From positions 11,252,501 through 11,316,500 of the forward strand of contig OX327705.1 of assembly GCA_946807835.1 (NCBI GenBank): 64,000 bases of DNA. Direction: 5' to 3'. This document shows, piece after piece, positions 9,945 through 21,240 of this stretch. The notes beneath the pieces were generated by a model, which saw only the letters and a list, made by a program, of their open reading frames with translations, was not told where the DNA came from and ran no database searches. This stretch comes from Ailanthus altissimus (lineage: Eukaryota; Streptophyta; Magnoliopsida; Sapindales; Simaroubaceae). Position numbers and translations under genes: made by a program. Within the stretch, counting starts at the first letter, position 1; each line of letters starts with the position of its first letter.

Positions 9945-11371
9945 GGGATCTCGCCTAGGTACATAGAGTCGTCTACCTTTTCCACATAGCTTTTTAGTCG
10001 CTGTCCATTCACTTTGAAAGTTCGTCCATCAGTGGGGTCCTCTATTTCAACAGCACCATTAGGAAAAACATGCCTTGCCATAAATGGACAAATCCATCAA
10101 GATCTCAACTTTCTAGGGTGTAAATGCAATCGAGAATCATAAAGATAGACCCGTTGATTTGGCTCAAAGTGTTTCCTTGAAATCTGTTTATCATGAGCTA
10201 CTTTCATTTTAGCTTTGTAAATTCTGGGGTTGTAATATGCATCATTTCGTAGCTCTTCTATTTCTGACAATTGTAACATTCTCTGGAGACCTGCAGCATT
10301 AAAATCAAAGTTAAGGGCTTTGATAGCCCAATATGCTTTATGCTTTAGCTCAATAGGTAAATGGCAAGCTTTCCCATAAACAAGCCGGTATGGAGACATT
10401 CCTAAGATGGTTTTGTATATAGTGCGATATGCCCATAATACATCAGAAAGATGTAGAGACCAATCTTTATGATTCGGGTTAACCGTCTTTTCTAAAATCT
10501 GTTTAACCTCTCTATTTGCTAGCTCGGCTTGTCCATTTGTCTGTTGATGGTATGCAGTGAAAACTTTGTGAAGAACACCATACCTGCACATCAAAGCTTC
10601 AAAAGAACGATTACAAAAATGTGTTCCTTGGTCACTAATGATGACACGTGGCGTACCGTACCTAGATAACACATTTATTTTAAAGAATTTTACCACAGTT
10701 GTATTATCATTAGTATGACAAGCTACAGCCTCCACCCATTTTGATACATAGTCAATAGCTAAAAGGATGTAAAGGTAGCCAAAAGATGAGGGAAAATGAC
10801 CCATAAAATCGATACCCCAACAGTCAAATATCTCGATAACAAGAATAGGGTTAAGAGGCATCATATTTCCTCGAGATAAAGCACCTAACTTTTGACATCT
10901 TTCACAGGAACGACAAAAAGTATTAGTGTCTTTGAACAAAGTGGGCCAGTAAAGACCACAATGTAAAAATTTCACAACTGTCTTCTTCATAGAAAAATGG
11001 CTACCACAAGCAGCACTATGGCAAAAATTTAAAACACTAGAAACTTCACTTTCAAGAATGCAACGTCTCATGATTTGGTCAGGATAGTATTTAAAAAGAT
11101 ATGGATCATCCCAATAAAAATTACGTACCTCAACCAAGAACTTACGCTTATCTTGTGCACTCCAATCAGATGGAAGTTCACTACAAACCAAATAATTTAC
11201 GATATGTGCATACCAAGGTATTTGGCTTATAGCAAAAAGATGTTCATCAGGAAAATCATCTCGAATTGGTGGCAAATCAGTGGAGTCAGTGAACTCAAGG
11301 TAGGATAGATGATCAGCAACAACATTTTCAACGCCTTTCTTGTCTTTGATGGTTAGATCAAATTCCTGCAA
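9945..11371 (-). pseudogene. Integrase of Athila-like copy 1
   Basis: Counting from 11371 ([13 protein letters not shown], the link after RNase H), the zinc-binding residues are H118, H125, C156 and C159. The catalytic triad is D188 (WGIDFMGHF), D247 (ISDQGTHF) and E283 (GQAELANRE), with 35 residues between the last two. The core is open to 10097. A frameshift in KLRS then separates the C-terminal part (HVF..., VNGQRLKSY-like), which can be followed to about 9945. The DHLSYLE protease/RNase H spacer near the start and the wording [11 protein letters not shown] match Athila/Tat integrases. This is the best preserved domain of the copy. Confidence 0.9.
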
Positions 11372-11715
11372 AAGAAGAATCTACTAATTAAACGAGCTTT
11401 AGCATCCTTCTTAAAAAGAAAGTACTTGAGGGCTGCGTGGTCAGTAAAAATAACAATAGGTGAACCAATCAAATAAGTACATAATTTTTTTAAGGCAAAA
11501 ACAACAGCTAGTAGTTCTTTTTTAGTAGTAGTGTAATTCATTTGAGCATCATTCAAAGTCCTACTAGCATAATAAACAACAAAGGGTTTTCCCTCCCTAC
11601 ATTGCCCAAGAACTGCTCCTATAACATAATTACTTGCATCACACATAATTTCAAATGGGAGGTTCCAATCCGGTGATTGCATGATAGGAGCGGTGGTGAG
11701 TTTGGCAATGAGTGT
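11353..11715 (-). pseudogene. RNase H of Athila-like copy 1
   Basis: Contains MCDASNY, NYTTTKKELLAVVFAL and IFTDHAALKY, giving the acidic residues D, E and D of RNase H in order. It is in frame with RT except for a TGA at 11716-11718 (CGA expected). It runs out of frame into integrase at about 11375. The RNase H/integrase junction has a frame change plus a TAG where Trp is expected, and copy 2 has the same junction. Confidence 0.87.
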
Positions 11716-12936
11716 TCAGAATGCCTCCTCACACTCCTGTGTCCATGTAAATTCTGCATCTTTTAGCAAAAAGTTACACAATGGTCTAGATATGGCAGAA
11801 CAATTTTGTATAAACCTTCTATAAAAGTCAGTGTGTCCAAGAAAGAATCGGACATCTTTTACCGTTTTAGGTGTAGGTAATTTAGATATTAATTCAATTT
11901 TTGCCTTGTCAACCTCTATCCCTCTTTCAGATACAATGTGCCCCAAAACAATTCCTGAAGATACAATGAAATGACATTTCTCCCAATTTAGCACAAGTTC
12001 GTTTTCTTCACATCTACTCAAAACAGATTTCAAGTTAAGTAGGCATAAATCAAAAGAATTACCAAAAATAGTCAAATCATCCATAAAGACTTCCATGCAT
12101 TTTTCAACCACACTAGAGAAAATACTCAACATACAACGCTGAAAAGTAGTTGATGCATTACAAAATCCAAATTGCATTTTACGAAAAGCATAAGTACCAA
12201 AAGGGCATGTAAAAGTGGTTTTTTCTTGATCTTCTATAGCTATCTCAATCTGGTAATATCCTGAATACCCATCAAGAAAGCAATAAAAAGGATGTCCAAC
12301 TACACGTTCTAAAATTTGGTCGATAAAAGGCAATAGAAAATTGTCTTTCCTAGTGGCTGTGTTTAACTTTCTATAATCAATGCACATTCTCCAACCACTT
12401 ACTACACTAGTTGGAACAGGTATCCCATTCTCATTTTCAACAACAGTAACCCCAGATTTCTTAGGAACTACTTGAGTTGGACTTACCCATTGACTATCAG
12501 AAATTAGGTAGATTATACCCGCATCTAATAGTTTCAAGACCTCTTTCTTCACTACTTCTTTCATTGTTGGGTTAAGTCTTCTTTGTGGGTCCTTACGAGG
12601 TTGGGCGCCTTCCTCTAAATGAATTCTATGGGAGCATATCAATGGAGAAATACCTTTAATATCAGCTATGGTCCAACCTAGTGCAGACTTATGTTCTTTT
12701 AACAATTTTATTAATTTTTCCTCTTGTTCAGCACTAAGTTCAAAAGAAATGATGATAGGAAAGGTATCACCTGGTCCCAAGAATGCGTGTTTCAAACCTT
12801 TGGGCGGTGGAGAAAGCTCAACTTGTGGTGTCTCGAGGTTTGATGGTTTTGGTTTCTCCCTCTTGTGGCAACTCTTCAAAGTGTGGCTGGAAAAATCGAG
12901 TCCCTTTATCCTGTGAGTCAAAAACACTAAACACAT
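11716..12936 (-). pseudogene. Reverse transcriptase of Athila-like copy 1
   Basis: A 406-codon open stretch. Counting from 12936, QWVSPTQVVPKKSGVTVV (149-166) opens the RT core, GWRMCIDYRKLN is at 181-192, the first catalytic Asp is D222 (FLDGYSGYYQI), and the active-site box is FMDD at 284-287. The thumb/connection with GHTDFYRRFI follows. It overlaps the protease frame by 119 bases and lies +1 to it, an arrangement copied in the second element. The first residues are in an overlapping frame, so the first true RT-frame residue is uncertain. Confidence 0.9.
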
Positions 12937-14107
12937 CAGTTGTTACACCAGAATAATACAATTCTTCAAAATCAAAATTGAAAAGGTTTTTCAAAGAATC
13001 ATAGCCATGATTTTTATAAGCTTCCTCTGCTACAAGTGTGTCTATCATATATGAATGATAGCAGTCGCCTTCTTCTCGTAGTTGTTTGCCAATATTGAAA
13101 ATGTTCACCTCAAGAGTCATATTCCCAAAAGATAATTTCATTAGACCATTTCTGCAATTAATAAGAGCGTTAGCAGTGGCTAGAAAATGTCTCCCTAAAA
13201 TAAGAGGGATTTTTGACTCCATGTTAACAATAGAATGAGTATCTAAAACAAGAAAATCAACAGGGTAGTAAAATTTATCAATTTGCAACAAAACATCTTC
13301 TACTTTTTCCTGTGATTTCTTGATTGATCGGTAAGCTAATTGTAGGACTACAGATGTTGGTTTAATCTCACCAAGTCCCAATTGTAAGTAAATAGAATAA
13401 GGCATTAAATTTACACTTGCTCCTAAGTCCAATAAAGCTTGACCAAACTCATATGTCCCAATTTGACAGGAGAATGTGGGACATTCTGGGTCTTTATACT
13501 TGGGTGGTGTCTTTTGTTCAATCACTGCACTTACCTGTTCTGCCAAAAATGTAATTTTCTTCACATGGTGTTTTCTTTTGATAGTGCATAAATCCTTAAT
13601 GACTTTGGCATAAGTTGGAACCTGCTTAATCAAATGCAACAAGGGAAGATTAATCTTAACTTGTTTCAAATGTTCTAAAATCTCACCTTTAATTTCAGAA
13701 TTAATAAAAGCGTTAGCAGTGGCTAGAAAATGTCTCCCCAAAATAAGAGGGATTTTTGACTCCATGTTAACAATAGAATGAGTATCTAAAACAAGAAAAT
13801 CAATAGGGTAGTAAAATTTATCAATTTGCAACAAAACATCTTCTACTCTTCCCCGTGGTTTCTTGATTGATCGGTAAGCTAATTGTAGGACTATAGATGT
13901 TGGTTTAATCTCACCAAGTCCCAATTGTAAGTAAATAGAATAAGGCATTAAATTTACACTTGCTCCTAAGTCCAATAAAGCTTGACCAAACTCATGTGTC
14001 CCAATTTGACAGGAGAATGTGGGACATCCTGGGTCTTTATACTTGGGTGGTGTCTTTTGTTCAATCACTGCACTTACCTGTTCTGCCAAAAATGCAATTT
14101 TCTTCAC
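12818..14107 (-). pseudogene. Fused double aspartic protease region of Athila-like copy 1
   Basis: A single 429-codon open frame with two copies of the protease module, each with KYKDP.CPTFSCQIGT, the catalytic QALLDLGASVNLMPYS (Asp near residues 46 and 227) and IPLILGRHFLATANA. The units are 181 codons apart and in the same frame. The C-terminal half (GLMKLSFGNMTLEVNIF onward) is single and leads toward RT. In this family the catalytic triplet is D-L-G, not D-S/T-G, and copy 2 has one module with the same triplet. Retroviral-type proteases act as dimers of one-motif subunits, so a fused tandem would be pepsin-like in layout; whether it functions is unknown. Confidence 0.85.
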
Positions 14108-14785
14108 ATGGTGTTTTCTTTTGATAGTGCATAAATCCTTAATGACTTTGGCATAAGTTGGAACCTACTTAATCAAATGCAACAAGTGAAGATTAATCTT
14201 AACTTGTTTCAAATGTTCTAAAATCTCAACTTGAATTTCTGAATTAATAAGAGCGTTAGCAGTGGCTAGAAAATGTCTCCCCAAAATAAGAGGGATTTTT
14301 TACTATGTTAACAATAGAATGAGTATCTAAAACAAGAAAATCAACAGGGTAGTAAAATTTATCAATTTGCAACAAAACATCTTCTACTATTCCCCGTGGT
14401 TTCTTGATTGATCGGTAAGCTAATTGTAGGACTACAGATGTTGGTTTAATCTCACCAAGTTCTAATTGTAAGTAAATAGAATAAGGTATTAAATTTACAC
14501 TTGCTCCTAAGTCCAATAAAGCTTGACCAAACTCATGTGTCCCAATTTGGCAGGAGAATGTGGGACATCCTGGGTCTTTATACTTGTGTGGTGTCTTTTG
14601 TTCAATCACTGCACTTACTTTTTCTGCCAAAAATGCAATTTTCTTCACATGGTGTTTTCTTTTGATAGTGCATAAATCCTTAATGACTTTGGCATAAGTT
14701 GGAACCTACTTAATCAAATGCAACAAGGGAAGATTAATCTTAACTTGTTTCAAATGTTCTAAAATCTCACCTTGAATTTCTGAAT
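13150..14785 (-). repeat. Tandem triplication of the protease region, 543-bp units
   Basis: Three head-to-tail units of 543 bp, shown by recurrence of the same word (gcgttagcagtggctag) at 13167, 13710 and 14253, exactly 543 apart. Unit length is 181 codons, so the frame is kept. Two upstream units share a TAG in HLIK*VP that the third lacks, and the 5'-most unit has further changes (a small deletion in the MESK region). Copy 2 (19255-19797) has one unit, so the expansion is specific to copy 1. Confidence 0.92.
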
Positions 14786-14927
14786 TTTTTCTAACCGGTC
14801 GAAGAGCTCGAGGAAAAGGCACTAGGATTGAAAACTTATTTTCGGGCTCTTTTTCCACTGTGGCCTCTTTTTTAAGGGGGGGCATCTTTGCTACTCGTAG
14901 ATGTGTTAATTTCAGAAGTAGGCTCAC
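14256..14927 (-). pseudogene. Third (5'-most) protease module and gag-protease linker of copy 1
   Basis: Holds EKEPENKFSILVPFPRALRPV followed by EIQGEILEHLKQVKINLP, a TAG, and a protease module MKKIAFLAEKV...LLDLGASVNLIPYS ending in a frameshift near 14300. The linker upstream (14930-15012) contains the widely conserved NAITTRSGK word. It is in a different frame from gag, as in copy 2. Confidence 0.8.
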
Positions 14928-15012
14928 TTACAATCTTACCACTTCGAGTAGTAATAGCATTGACTTCTTTGAGATTTTGAACATCAGAAGTAGAAGCTTG
15001 TACCATGAATTA

Positions 15013-16410
15013 TCATTTCGGATTGGATTGAGGTTGAGATGGAAACTTACCTCGCTCTTGTACAGTTAAGGCACTGGTCAACTTTGTGATTTGACTCTTG
15101 ATTTCTTTGTTTTCGTCTACCACCTGTGCAAGAATTGTTTCAAATTTTTTATTAGTCTTACTTTGTGCCTCCATAAATGCTTGTAATGTATCCTCTAAAG
15201 AACTCCTAGTTGGTCGTGCATTATATTGAGGTGCAACATAAGACTTAGGTGCTTGTTGTTCTTGTTTCCAATGGCTATTAGCTTGTTGGTCAGATTTCCA
15301 ACTGAAATTTGGGTGGTTTCTCCAGCTAGGATTATATGTTTCAGAGTAGGGTGAATAAGGCTTTTTGTAAATCCCTAAGGCATTACATTGTTCTTCATAT
15401 ATCCCTCTCATCTCACTATAAGTGGGGCAATCTTGAGCTAAGTGTTCCGCTCGTCCATAGACAAAACAGATATCGTGTGACTCAACTCTAGCAACCGTGT
15501 GGGTGACCCTTCTATCTTTGGTTTTCAAGGCCTCTAACTCCCTAGTTAAGACCTCTAATTGGGCTTTGAGGTTATCCTCTTCCCTAAGATGGAAAACTCC
15601 ATTGGATCGTGACCTATTTGTGCTTTCAGTAATCCTAGGTCCAGTCCATGTATGGGCTTTTTCGGCTAAGTCATTAAGGAATTCTATGGCTTCCTCAGGA
15701 TCTTTGTGAAGGAACTCCCCATTGCACATCATCTCAACGAATTGGCGCTCTCTAATTGTGAGTCCTTCATAGCAATAACAACCCAAACGCCAATTTTCAT
15801 ACCCATGGTGAGGGCATAGATTTAGCAACTCTTTAAACCTTTCCCATGCTTGATATAAGGTTTCACTGTCTTTTTAGGAAAATGAAGAAATTTGTCTTTT
15901 CAGGCCATTAGTTTTGTGTTGTGGGAAGTATTTATTAAAAAATGCTTAGGTCATTTCTGCCTAAGTTCCTATAGACCTCGGCCTCAAAGAGTATAACCAA
16001 CTCTTTGCTTTGTCTTTCAAAGAAAAAGGAAAAATTTTAAGCCTAACAGTGTCTATGGCTTCAGGTTAGCTATGGAAGGTGGCAATTACCTCTTCAAATT
16101 CCCTAACATGTACATAAGGATTTTCACTATCTAGACCATGAAAAGTGGACAGAAGTTGTATCATTCTAGGTTTAAAATCCAAATATGGTGTGTTAGGTGG
16201 AAATATAATGCATGATGGTGTGGCTGTGCGAGTAGAATGCAAGTAATCTTTTAGAGTTCTAACGGGGTTTTCTTCGTGTTGGCTCATTGTGTTAGAATTA
16301 CAAGATGAACTAGAAGATGAATTCTCTTCCCTTACAAATTGTGGGGGTAGTTCCAGTTCTCTCACAAATCTTCCTCGTTTGTCTCTAAGTCGATGCATAC
16401 ATCCTAACAA
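15013..16410 (-). pseudogene. gag of Athila-like copy 1
   Basis: Structural capsid/nucleocapsid polyprotein. Start MLGCMHRLRDKRGRF at 16410. Typical Athila/Tat gag landmarks follow: TLKDYLHSTRTATPSCI, IQLLSTFHGLDSENPYVHV, KDSETLYQAWERF, CPHHGYENW, MMCNGEFLHKDPEEAIEFL and TYNPSWRNHPNFSW. The zinc knuckle reads CFVYGRAEHLAQDC, so the second Cys is replaced by Tyr. Stops near 16066 and around 15860-16060 break the capsid part. The C-terminal 271 codons (15828 to 15013) are open. Confidence 0.87.
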
Positions 16411-17123
16411 TTTTTTCTTTTTTTTTCTTGTTTTTTTTAAGGAAGGAAATGCTTAAGGAAAATTAAGAAGTGGAATAAAACACAACAAGAAATAGAAATG
16501 AGTTAGGTGGTAAGACCAACCATGAAATATAAATACAATAACTGAACAAAAGATAATAAACTGTAAAGTACGATAACAAAAGTACAATAAATAAATAATA
16601 AAAAAATACAATAAGTAAATTAAAAAAAAAGAAAATGCAATAAATAAAGAAAAATAAAATGCAAAGTACAACAAATAAATAAAAAAATAAAATAAAGTGC
16701 AATAAAAAAATACAATAAGTAAATAAATAAAAGGTTAGGTGGTAGAACCGGCCATTAAAATAAAAAAAATACAACATATTAACTAAAGAAAAAAAGTGCA
16801 ATAGATAAATAAAGTACAACAAAAAATAAATAAATTAAGTTAGGCGGTAGAACCAGCCACAAAAATACAACAAATTAACTAAAGAAATAAAGTACAATAA
16901 ATAAATAAAAGAAAGTGAACAAAGTTAGGCGGTAAAACCAGCCATTAAAATAATATAAATTATAGCAAATTAACTAAAGAAAATAAAATAAATTAGGTGG
17001 TAGAACCAACCATGAACAATAAGATGAATTACAAGAAAATAAAACTAATATTTTACAAAGAAAAATGTACAAAGTTACCACTTTAGTATTTGTAATCGCA
17101 ACCGACTTTCGCTTAGTGTGCCT
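16411..17123 (-). other. Leader of Athila-like copy 1, A/T-rich with five copies of a 20-bp motif
   Basis: About 700 bp between PBS and gag, very A-rich on the plus strand (AAATAAATAAA-like). Five copies of a motif close to TTAGGYGGTARAACCRRCCA (plus-strand sense) begin at about 16503, 16735, 16840, 16925 and 16993, separated by unequal A-rich spacers. Long open frames here come only from composition. Confidence 0.7.
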
Positions 17124-17140
17124 CCCCAGCAATGGCGCCA
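17124..17140 (-). other. Primer binding site, tRNA-Asp type
   Basis: The minus strand reads TGGCGCCATTGCTGGGG five bases inside the LTR end. It matches the complement of the plant tRNA-Asp 3' end at 15 of 17 positions. tRNA-Asp priming is known for Athila elements. Confidence 0.88.
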
Positions 17141-17145
17141 AATTT

Positions 17146-18709
17146 TGTTTACACTCAAAATATAACGCGGCTATCGCAGTATAGATTAAGGTGTTGATCC
17201 CACGAGGAAGCTCTTGGCAAAATAGGTTGGTAAAATAAAATATTAAAGCAGTAGCAAAGGATAAAATTAATTAATTTAAGTGGATGAGATAGAATTGTCT
17301 ATGATTTGAAGGAAATGTCTTATGAAAATTCAAACAAGGCTTCGAGAATCACAATTATGCTTTATAAATCTACTCTACACTTTGATTCAGTGTTTATAAC
17401 TCAATTGACAGTTTTACATTTAAACAATCAATCGGAAGATATATAAACTATAGCACATTTGATAACACATACATTGAATATGACTAAACTCTTTTGCAAA
17501 TATTAACACAAATTATGTTTATTTATATACAAGTTATCTAAGATCGACAATATATCATTTTGACAATATTGCAGTAAAAGATCAACTTGAATATCAAACA
17601 TTTATTACCCTTACATGTTATCCAAGATCAACAATATATCAATTTGACAATATTGCAGTAAAAGATTAACATATAAAATAATGTAACCAATAACAATTAT
17701 AATTCAACAAGAATCACATAAGAAAAGCATGACTGAATATATATGAGACATGAGAATTAAACCTCTGGATTATAGAAAATAAACTAGATAAGAGTTTAAT
17801 CAAAACCAAACTTACAACATTTGTAGCTCTTGACAACGAATCAAAGCATAGAAGTGGATTTATTACACATAAAAGTTTATCTCTTAGCCTTGCCAAAAAC
17901 TCTAGCCTAAATTACAATACATGTTAATGAGAAGATAAGAAGAGAGAATTATCTAATATTGAAAACGTCCTAAGAGTCTCCTTATATAGGCAATGAATGG
18001 AAATATGTCATGGATGACATCAATCTTCAATAATTTTATGCCAATAACTCGTTTATTCACTTGTAGCACATTTTTTATAATGTAAATGACCGATTTAGCT
18101 TCTATAGCCGACATGAAAGTTGTAGAATTTTGTCTATTCTTTCTATAGGCACTGAGTTCATGGAAATTGGATCAGTATTTAATGAGATATGAGCAAAATT
18201 CTAAAGATACATCAGATTTCGACTAATAACCATTTTCCCCACTTGCAATGCGATTTGGTCCATGATAACGGCTGATTTGGACTTTACCATCAATATACAA
18301 GTTGTTGATAATTAATTCAGCATTTCACAGCTTCAAGAATTATACCAATTGATACTTATTTTGTGAGATACAGTCCAAATACGTGAGTTGGGTCAAGCTG
18401 GGCAGAAGTTGTAGCTCGATTCTATTGTATCTCAATTTTTGGCCCATAACATGTTGGATTTGGCTTTTCCACTATTCTTCCAATTTGTGTAAGATTGAGT
18501 CATGTTGCACCAGGTTCAAGAATTTCTTCATTTCGATTTCTACATTGAGTGTTATGTTCATTTTACCTAAACCTGTCCAAATAACATTCATTAATCACAA
18601 TTTAAGGAGAACACTTTATTTCAATATAAAAATACAAAAAATTCTAAAATTAGTGACATTAAATAGTGACTGAATCTCTTAACAAATATGCATTTTCATG
18701 TGTTCATCA
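17146..18709 (-). repeat. 5' LTR of Athila-like copy 1
   Basis: 1564 bp, from TGATGAACAC at 18709 to GTGTAAACA at 17146 on the minus strand. It aligns with 1-639, with the reverse complement of 25657-27160, and with 47742-49285. TATATAAGG-type sequence (rc of 17980-17990) is a candidate core promoter. Confidence 0.93.
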
Positions 18710-18714
18710 CCTAG

Positions 18715-19203
18715 TTAGAGAAACCACCCAAACTTTAGTTGAAAATCTGACCAACAAGCCAACAACCATTGGAAGTAAGAACAACAAGCACCCAAGTCTT
18801 ATGTTACACCTCAATATAATGCATGACTAACTAGAAGTTCTTTAGATAATACATTACAAGCATTTATGGAGGTACAAAGTAAGACTAATCAAAAATTTGA
18901 AACAGTTCTTACGCAGGTGATAAACGAAAACAAAGAAATCAAGAGTTAAATCACAAAGTTGACTAGTGCCTTAACTGTACAAGAGCGAGGTAAGTTTCTA
19001 TCTCAACCTCAATCCAATCCAAAGGACAATTCATGGTACAAGCCTCTACTTCTGATGCACAAAATCTCAAAGAAGTCAATGCCATTACTACTCGAAGTGG
19101 TAAGATTATGAGTGAACCTACTTTTCCAACTAACACATCGATAAGTAATAAAGATGGCCCCATTGAAAAAGAGGCCACAGTGGAAAAAGAGCCCAAAAAT
19201 TAG
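18715..19203 (+). pseudogene. gag C-terminus and gag-protease linker of copy 2
   Basis: Begins at the NHPNF region of gag and continues through the Gln-rich tail (TLQAFMEVQSKTNQKFET-like) to SALTVQERGKF and QSNPK, with stops. NAITTRSGKI follows in another frame, as in copy 1. The zinc knuckle is not included because the fragment starts downstream of it. Confidence 0.82.
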
Positions 19204-19215
19204 TTTTCAATCCTA

Positions 19216-20136
19216 GTGCCTTTTCCTCAAACTCTTCGATCGATTGAGAAAAATTCAAAAATTCAAGGTGAGATTTTGGAACATTTGAAACAAGTTAAGA
19301 TTAATCTTCCCTTATTGCATTTGATTAAGCAGGTTCCAACTTATGCCAAAGTCATCAAGGATCTATGCACTATCAAAAGAAAACACCATGTAAAGAAAAC
19401 TACATTTTTGGCAGAACAGGTAAGTGCAGTGATTGAACAAAAGACACCACCCAAGTATAAAGACCCAGAATGTCCCACATTCTCCTGTCAAATTGGGACA
19501 TATGAGTTTGGTCAAGCTTTATTGGACTTAGGAGCAAGTGTAAATTTAATGCCTTATTCTATTTACTTACAATTGGGACTTGGTGAGATTAAACCAACAT
19601 CAGTAGTCCTACAATTAGCTTACCGATCAATCAAGAAATCACAGGAAAAAGTAGAAGATGTTTTGTTGCAAATTGATAAATTTTACTACCCTGTTGATTT
19701 TCTTGTTTTAGATACTCATTCTATTGTTAACATGGAGTCAAAAATCCCTCTTATTTTGGGGAGACATTTTCTAGCCACTGCTAACGCTCTTATTAATTGC
19801 AGAAATGGTCTAATGAAATTATCTTTTGGGAATATGACTCTTGAGGTGAACATTTTCAATATTGGCAAACAACCACGAGAAGAAGGCGACTGCTATCATT
19901 CATATATGATAGACACACTTGTAGCAGAGGAAGCTTATAAAAATCATGGCTATGATTCTTTGAAAAACCTTTTCAATTTTGATTTTGAAGAATTGTATTA
20001 TTCTGGTGTAACAACTGATGTGTTTAGTGTTTTTGACTCACAGGATAAAGGGACTCGATTTTTCCAGCCACACTTTGAAGAGTTGCCACAAGAGGGAGAG
20101 ACCAAAACCATCAAACCTCGAGACACCACAAGTTGA
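19216..20136 (+). pseudogene. Protease region of copy 2 (single module)
   Basis: A 306-codon open stretch with one protease module: CPTFSCQIGTYEFGQALLDLGASVNLMPYS, then IPLILGRHFLATANALIN, continuing into the acidic C-terminal part (NLFNFDFEELYYSG) and ending KPRDTTS before TGA. It corresponds to the last unit of the triplicated region of copy 1 and has no internal stop. It overlaps the RT frame (+1) by 119 bases, as in copy 1. Confidence 0.87.
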
Positions 20137-21240
20137 GCTTTCTCCACTGCCCAAAGGTTTGAAACACGCATTCTTGGGACCAGGTGATACATTTCCTATC
20201 ATCATTTCTTCTGAACTTAGTGCTGAATAAGAGAAAAAATTGATAAAATTGTTAAAAGAACATAAGTCTGCACTATGTTGGACCATAACTGATATTAAAG
20301 GCATTTCTCCATTGATATACTCCCATAGAATTAAGTGCTCAACATCGTAGGGACACAAAGAAGACTTAACCCAATAATAAAAGAAGTAGTGAAGAAAGAG
20401 GTCTTAAAACTATTAGAAGCGGGTATAATCTACCAAAATTTTGATAGTCAATGGGTAAGTCCAACTCAAGTAGTGCCTAAGAAATCTGGGGTTACTGTTG
20501 TTGAAAATGAGAATGGAGTACCTGTACCAACTAGGGTGGTAAGTGGTTGGCGAATGTGCATTGATTATAGAAAATTAAACACAGCCATTAGAAAAGACTA
20601 TTTTTCATTGCCTTTTATTGACCAAATTTTAGAACATGTAGCTGGATATCCTTTTTATTGCTTTCTTGATGTGTATTCAGGATATTATCAGATTGAGATA
20701 GCTATAGAAGATCAAGAAAAAAATACTTTTACATGCCCTTTTGGTACTTATGCTTTTCGTAGAATGCCATGTAGATTAAGTAATGCACCAGCTACTTTTT
20801 AGCATTGTATGTTGAGTATTTTCTCTGATATGGTTAAAAAATGCATGGAAATTTTTATGGATGATTTTACTATTTTTGGTAATTTTTTGATTTATGTCTA
20901 CTTAACTTGAAAGCTGTTTTGAGTAGGTGTGAAGAAAAATGACTTGTGCTAAATTGGGAGAAATGTCATTTCATAGTATCTTCAGGAATCATTTTGGGTC
21001 ACATTGTATCTGAAAGAGAGATAGAGGTTGACAAGGCCAAAATTGAATTAATCTCTAAATTACCTACACCCAAAACAGTAAAGGATGTCTGATATTTTCT
21101 TGGAAACACTGGCTTTTACAAAAGGTTTATACAAAACATTTCTGCCATATCTAGATTATGTAACATTTTGCTAAAAGATGCAGAATTTACATAGACACAA
21201 GAGTGTGAGGAGGCATTCCGAACACTCATTGCGAAACTCA
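20018..21240 (+). pseudogene. Reverse transcriptase of copy 2
   Basis: RT-frame sequence starts with the overlap (20018-20230). After a stop and deletion at about 20335, it continues through KKSGVTVVENENGVPVPTRVVSG, RMCIDYRKLN and FLDVYSGYYQIEIA. Several stops (near 20802, 20913) and a frameshift break the palm. An FMDD-like box (IFMDDFTIFG) lies near 20850-20880. The GNTGFYKRFI-like connection follows around 21110. Confidence 0.85.

Larger units (their letters stand above)
1..18709 (-). mobile_element. Athila-like Ty3/gypsy LTR retrotransposon, copy 1 (nested host of a chromovirus)
   Basis: A minus-strand element read from its 5' LTR (18709 to 17146) to a 3' LTR that leaves the window at base 1. 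In order it holds a tRNA-Asp-type PBS, leader, gag, protease, RT, RNase H, integrase, a small Cys-containing ORF, a LOG-like ORF, a polypurine tract and the 3' LTR. LTR termini are TGATGAACAC...GTAAACA. The domain order (integrase last) defines Ty3/gypsy. The 1.5-kb LTRs, tRNA-Asp PBS and extra ORFs after pol fit Athila, although Tat cannot be excluded without a tree. It is interrupted at 2812-9002 by another element. It apparently inserted into copy 2, whose sequence resumes at 18710; the other half of that target lies left of the window, so the target duplication (candidate CCTAG, 18710-18714) cannot be confirmed. All ORFs carry lesions. Confidence 0.9.

Noticed and set aside
16453..16822. 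Long overlapping minus-strand open frames rich in Phe, Leu and Tyr
   Set aside because: They lie in an A-rich low-complexity leader on the plus strand; the residues only reflect composition and there is no homologue in pol or gag.
16503..17012. Regularly recurring 20-bp motif considered as a CRISPR array
   Set aside because: Spacing is unequal (about 70 to 230 bp), spacers are A-rich simple sequence, and the context is a plant retroelement leader.
20120..20140. ACA-AGT-T at the protease stop, like the Ty3 +1 frameshift site
   Set aside because: RT-frame homology (KPSNLETPQ) starts upstream of this site, so the frame change is better explained by an earlier single-base change shared by the copies.
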